The notes below the pieces were generated by a model that saw only the letters and a program-made list of their open reading frames with translations, was not told the origin of the DNA and did no database searches. Positions 59,380 to 64,000 of a stretch of 64,000 bases of DNA are shown here, one piece after another (position 1 is the stretch's first letter; each line of letters starts with the position of its first letter). The stretch is from Microcebus murinus. Its lineage: Eukaryota; Chordata; Mammalia; Primates; Cheirogaleidae. The DNA lies in the NCBI RefSeq assembly GCF_040939455.1, contig NC_134106.1:82157001-82221000 (forward strand), in the 5' to 3' direction. Made by a program: the position numbers and the translations under genes.

Positions 59380-59434
59380 CCTTTTTCCTTTTAAAGGAAA
59401 AATATTTTCCTTTTTTCTTTTAAAGGAAAAAATA
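59380..59434. repeat. 29-bp tandem duplication of a near-palindrome
   Basis: Each unit has a near-perfect inverted repeat centred on ttttaaagg (ttttccttttaaaggaaaaa). Units occupy 59380-59408 and 59409-59434, with one C/T difference and a slightly shorter second copy. Confidence 0.85.
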
Positions 59435-59564
59435 AATATCTCGATTTATGTTTGGGAAATTTTTTATAATCTGCCTTTAGGTTAATTTTTACTCATCCCT
59501 TTTACTATACAGATATATGTTTGTGTGTATGTATGTATAAGAATTCATAATAAAATCAAGTATT

Positions 59565-59568
<4 letters not shown>
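59435..59568. other. Short A+T-rich spacer
   Basis: Nothing recognised. Confidence 0.4.
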
Positions 59569-59619
<51 letters not shown>

Positions 59620-59620
59620 T
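59569..59620. repeat. (CA)n(TA)n compound microsatellite
   Basis: About 14 CA units followed by about 12 TA units. Confidence 0.95.
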
Positions 59621-61049
59621 TTAAGTTTCTGAGGGTTTTGCTCTCATGGTTTGCTTTGGCAGAGGCAGTGTCAATGGTGCCGGGAGAGAATTTACTCATC
59701 CTCTGCAAACTCTCCACTTTTCTGCCAATATTTGATATCCCATCTTCTGTCTTGTTTATTTTGTTTGTGGTAAATTATCATTTTGGCGATGTGCCCTTGA
59801 AACAGATTTCATTGATAGAAAAATGTGTCTGATCTGGCCAACAGGAAAAGAAAGATGTATAATTCCTCCTAACAATGATTCTAGGGGGGAATCCGGTAAA
59901 GGGCTTGGTTAGGATAATGAGATAGTCTTAACTCCCAAACCAATGCATATTCAATAGTCTTTGCAGTTTTATCTCATATTGTTTAAAAATTAGTAATGAT
60001 TAAAAAAAAAGAAAAGGCACTGTGCTCACACTCATGAAGGAATTTACACTGAAAACCCAAATAATGCTCAGTTGATATGGGCTTCAATATAAACTCATTT
60101 GGTCAGAAGAGTCTACAGTTCTCATATGGGAAAACTCACCTCCAGTTATGGATGGAATCATCTCAAAAATGTTCCTAATACAGTGGTGCGCACTTCACGG
60201 GCACTCTACAACATCTCATTAAGGAAGATCATTTAGAGTGGTCTTTTAAAACTGGGGTGAAGGGACACAGTGCCAACATCAAGTGTTTTGTGTATCTGAA
60301 CAAAATGTTTTCAAATAGCAGAAGAAGCATACCTTGTTGCTTATATAAAACAGCCAAATTGGTAATATTTGTCACCTATCTTTATAATTATCATGTAGAA
60401 ATAAGCAATGTCAACTGTGGCACACTGACTTAACCAATGAAATGTTCATGAATATTGGATCAGCTCAGGTATTACAATCTAAATGTCTTCTTTCTTCAAA
60501 ACTGGTAGTTCAAACTGTAAAAACCTTGTTAGTTCTGCTTACCAAAAGATTAAAAAATAAAATAAACTACACATACATTGTGAGTTTGAGGGCTAAGTTG
60601 CAGGCTGAAAACCATATATACTGAATTATGATTCCAGTTTTGATTATAATTTATTGAAACTTAATTCAAGTAAAGGGAATATAGTAGATCAGGTTTAATA
60701 TTGATGTATATAATGCATTTATACCTCTATCTTTCAGAATATCTATGTACATCTAATCCTACAAATATATTTATTTTTCTATAATGGTATACATTTTAAT
60801 TATACGTCTGTTTCCATAAATAATCAGGCACTAAACAAAGCACATTTATATTTAGATACAGAATATTTTATAACATTTGAATTGTTACCACATTCAAAGT
60901 ATAATTTGGGGAAGGATAATTACAAGAAGTTAAAATCCCAAGATATTTAAAGTAGGTAAGAGTGTGGTATGTAAGATGTTGATCACAAGAGCAATGAGTG
61001 GAAAGAGGAAACCAACTTTGCATTTTAAATTTCCCTAAGCTGACCATAG

Positions 61050-61053
<4 letters not shown>
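59621..61053. other. Unassigned A+T-rich sequence
   Basis: No element or gene recognised. Short frames at 59638-59832 and 60442-60624 lack known motifs. Confidence 0.4.

Positions 61054-61100
<47 letters not shown>
61054..61100. repeat. (CA)n microsatellite
   Basis: About 23 uninterrupted CA units, the longest pure dinucleotide run of this type in the window. Confidence 0.97.
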
Positions 61101-61103
<3 letters not shown>

Positions 61104-61780
61104 CATTTGCTCAGGAGTGTCCAGATGAAAATCCTTTGGAATAGGTTATGTAGATTTTTTTGTTTCAAAATTATATCTCAGATTTAGTAAATTCCAGTAA
61201 AAAATAATAATTTCTGCCCTGGGTTGTATAATTCAAGAAGCCGCTAAAAATAATACATAGGACAAGACTTATGAGAAGCAATTTGGAGATCATATTTGAA
61301 ATGAAGTTGAGATTCACTAATCAGGGATGCTTTTGCTTATCTTCTTTCTGTGAGTTTTCTGCTATGATTCCAGTCACCATATTCCAATTCACTGATGAAA
61401 GAGAACATAAGAACAAAGCTACAAAGGAAATCTTCTTGATCTTTTATTATTATCTAATATTAGTATGCACTCCACTGTCTAAGGCACTATTTACAGGGCC
61501 ACTCTAAGAATGCATTTCTTTTTCATTTCTATTGCAAATAGTATTTGGACACATAACATGTGAGATTATGAACACAGAATATAATCGCAAATAATCATTT
61601 CAGGTAAATTTCATTTTATCAAAAAATAAACAAGGAACTACTATTTATCAAAAATATAATTTATAAAAAATATTTTGTAAGAATTTAAAAACTAACCATT
61701 TTCAAATTTTATAATTATTATTTTTTAGAATAAGTAGCTTTTTGCTTTTAGCTTCCATATTTGATTTAGTGAAATTCATC
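61101..61780. other. Unassigned A+T-rich sequence
   Basis: Nothing recognised. Confidence 0.4.
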
Positions 61781-62185
61781 TATTCATTTGAACAGTAGGT
61801 AGCATGCTTGCCACTGGGGATACAGCACTGCCCAGGATGGATAAGATATGGATAAGATCCATATCTCATGAAACATACAGTCTAAAAATATATATATAAT
61901 CAACAAACTATTGTCATAATTAAAGATGTTATATAAAATTGTGATAATGGCTTTATAAGAGGAGTACAATGCATATTAAGAGAGAATAGAGATATGTTAC
62001 TTAGTTTGGGGATTGAATAAGGCTTCCCTAAAGATGTGACAATTAAGCTGAAATTTGAATGGCTACTAAGAATTAGCAGGAAAAAGAATGAAGGAAAATT
62101 GCATCAGTGGAAGCTTTGGAAGCCATTATCAGAATTTTTGGGTGTTTTCTCTCTATGTATTGGAAAGGTCTTTGAAGGCTTTTGC
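61781..62185 (-). mobile_element. L2 LINE fragment, reverse orientation
   Basis: 'ctattcatttgaacagtaggtagc', 'ccactggggatacagcactgcccaggatgg', 'gaaacatacagtct' and 'ggcttccctaaagatgtgacaattaagctgaaatttgaatgg' follow the reverse L2 consensus over about 400 bases. A repeated gataagatatggataagat phrase occurs at 61841-61858. Confidence 0.72.
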
Positions 62186-62544
62186 ACAAGAAGAGTTTTT
62201 ATCAGATTTTTTAAAAAAAATCATTATAATTATCATGTAGTACATATAGTAAATTGGTAGGTCGAGAATTGTCCTGTCAAATATGGTAGTCCCTCTTGAA
62301 ATGAGATTACTGAGTACATGAAATAAGACTAGTATGAATTGAAATGAGTTGTCTATGTAAAAGATACATTACATTTTAAATACATTGTGGAAAAAAGAAT
62401 ATAAACTACCTCAATTTTTATAATGATTATGTGTTGAAATAATAATTTGTATATATTTGATTAAATAAAATGTATTAATATAATTTATTCCACCTGTTTA
62501 TTTTATGATGTTACTATTAGAAATTTAAAACTATAAGTGTGAAG
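62186..62544. other. A+T-rich unassigned sequence
   Basis: Nothing recognised. Confidence 0.4.
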
Positions 62545-63835
62545 ATTTCTGCTCTGGGTAAGATGGCACACACAATATCTTTCCGGCTTCACTCCATTCA
62601 GGATACCTTTAAACCCTCAAAATAATGCAAGAAGTAACCAAGTAGAGTTCTGAAGGAAAGAAAGAGTAGGGGAAAATATTAAGGACTCCAACACTGGTAG
62701 TACAAAATAGTGGCAGGGTATCATAGGGACCCAATTCCATAGAATAAAGTGACCCAGACCCAACATTCTCTGAACCCCCAACCTAAAATCATATGGTAGC
62801 CCAGAGAGGTTCACTTTTACCCTCAATTGAATGGAAGACCAAGTGACAAAATCAAGAAATCTTATTAGCACTACACTGAGGAAATTGATTGGGAGCCCTG
62901 CTGGCAATAAAAGGCCAAGGGAAGAGTTCTCCTTTTCTACTGGGCTTAAGACTCTCCTCTGCCACTAAAAGACATTGGAAGCCAGAAGACAAAGGCAATC
63001 CAAGCTGGGAAGGCTCATGGGCCAGAGACTTTCTTCTTTCACTTAGAAGCACCAGGTGCCTCATCCAGGAAATCTCTGGCTTCTTGGGCAGTACCAGGAG
63101 CAACTGGCAAGAGCCTGAGCAGCAACCAATAAACCTACCAGACCAAAATAGCATCACAAGGCTCTAAAAATTAAATAATTTTCACTAGAACCACAACTTA
63201 GAAAAGTGGGTTAATTTCTGAGGGCTAAACATAGCAGGGAGACTGTATAAGAGACTTCAATAGGGCCCATAGACTCTTTACATGATAGCTAAAGATGTCT
63301 AGACGAAAGCTGAAAGTCACCCATCGTACCAAGAACCACAAAAATTATAACGCTTGTGAAAAAAGGCAATCAACGGATACCAACACTGAGATGAATCATA
63401 TGTAATTGTCTAATAAGGGTTTTAAAGCAGCCATCATAGAAATGCTTCAACAATCAATTATAAAGCTTCTTGAAACAGATGAAGAATTAGAAAATCTCAG
63501 CAAAGAAATAGAAAAGACAAATATGATAGAGTAATATGGGGAATTCTGGTGGTGAATGTAACTATTCTGTATCTTGACTGCAGTGGTAGATACAAGAACC
63601 TACATGGGATAAAATTGCATAGAACAAAACACACATATGTACACATGCAAAAATGAGTATAAGTAAAATTGGAAAACTCTGAATAGGATTGGTGGATTGC
63701 AATGCCTTATAAATATCTTGGTTGTGCTACGGTATTACAGTTTTCCAGAATGTTTCAACTAGGAAAAACTGAGTCCAAAGTGCATGAAATTATAAATCCA
63801 TAGTCATTTCAAAACAAAATGTTCAATATAAATAT
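62545..63835 (+). mobile_element. L1M with large internal deletion: 5' region and ORF1 start joined to 3' UTR
   Basis: The left part, to about 63250, reads like an L1 5' UTR (starts near 'gggtaagatggcacacac'). 63330-63525 is ORF1-region text: 'gaaaaaaggcaatcaacggataccaacac', 'gggttttaaagcagccatcatagaaatgcttcaacaa' and 'gaaaatctcagcaaagaaatagaaa'. At about 63530 it jumps to the 3' UTR ('gatacaagaacctacatgggataaaattgcatagaac', 'tttccagaatgtttcaac', 'ttcaaaacaaaatg'). Nearly all of ORF1 and the whole of ORF2 are missing. The frames at 62617-63167 lie in the 5' UTR-like part and are not real genes. Confidence 0.72.
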
Positions 63836-64000
63836 TACATATGTGGTTAATATTATATTTCTACTAGTCATTGCTGGTCTACAACAGTTAACAGAACAGT
63901 TTGATGACTTTAGCAGGGGTCTGGATGAGAGTTGATGATGGAATGGAAATGGATTTGGGAGAGACAGAAAAGATTAAAGACTGACAGAAGTCAATGGTAA
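63836..64000. other. Unassigned sequence to window end
   Basis: Nothing recognised. Confidence 0.4.

Noticed and set aside
62617..63167. Overlapping 92-101 residue frames near the window end
   Set aside because: They lie in the 5' UTR-like part of an L1M remnant, on both strands, with no ORF1 or ORF2 motif.

Overview
This window looks like a stretch of primate nuclear chromosome, most likely from a lemur (Strepsirrhini, Lemuriformes). The best evidence is a dimeric Alu at 40306-40650 whose right arm has lemur-type wording (a linker with aattaattgg, then ctgatgccacggcactcac). A second clue is the L1 at 15914-17258, whose 3' UTR resembles the lemur L1 as I remember it. The rest of the repeat content (MIR, L2, L3/CR1, MLT1 and MLT2 LTRs, L1M, Tigger1, hAT-Charlie) is ordinary for a eutherian mammal. 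The sequence is A+T-rich by eye, full of simple repeats, and contains no CpG island that I can see.

I find no host protein-coding gene, exon, tRNA, rRNA or snRNA. The longest open frames are short, many begin with TTG or GTG rather than ATG, and most lie in transposons or simple repeats. The window behaves as intergenic or deep intronic 'gene desert' DNA. The only recognisable coding matter is dead transposon enzyme: Tigger1 transposase, two internally deleted mariner transposases, several L1 ORF1/ORF2 remnants and a probable L3/CR1 reverse transcriptase scrap.

Layout. 1-4.9 kb: old MIRs, an MLT2-type LTR carrying a CA microsatellite and an MLT1-type solo LTR. 4.9-7.3 kb: an end-to-end Tigger1 with both terminal inverted repeats and TA target sites. 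7.3-15.5 kb: mostly unassigned sequence with a compound TG/TA/GA microsatellite, an L2 scrap and an inverted MLT1-type LTR. 15.5-18.5 kb: an older L1 with a twin-priming inversion, into whose 3' UTR a younger lemur-type L1 has inserted. 18.5-29.2 kb: an Alu monomer, L1 3' ends, microsatellites, an A+T low-complexity tract, a more mixed-composition block at about 25 kb, and MIR/L3/L1 remnants. 29-37 kb: Alu monomers in both orientations, a hAT element, a MER5/MER20-type element and MIR. 38.7-46.6 kb: an MLT1 scrap, a very old L1 spanning ORF1 and ORF2 and split by the young Alu, a mariner deletion derivative, further L1 pieces and an Hsmar1-like deletion derivative. 46.7-57.7 kb: fewer recognisable repeats, two MIRs, a second hAT copy and an LTR-like block; this contains the best candidates for conserved non-coding sequence. 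57.7-64 kb: an Alu stub, a pyrimidine-rich block, microsatellites, L2 and an L1M with a large internal deletion.

I see no new biological system. The points most worth checking are the Hsmar1-like element in an apparently lemur genome, the nested and inverted L1 locus, the young Alu as a lineage marker, and the repeat-poor blocks as possible regulatory DNA. Repeat family names are from memory of consensus sequences, with no database search; divergence and base composition were judged by eye.
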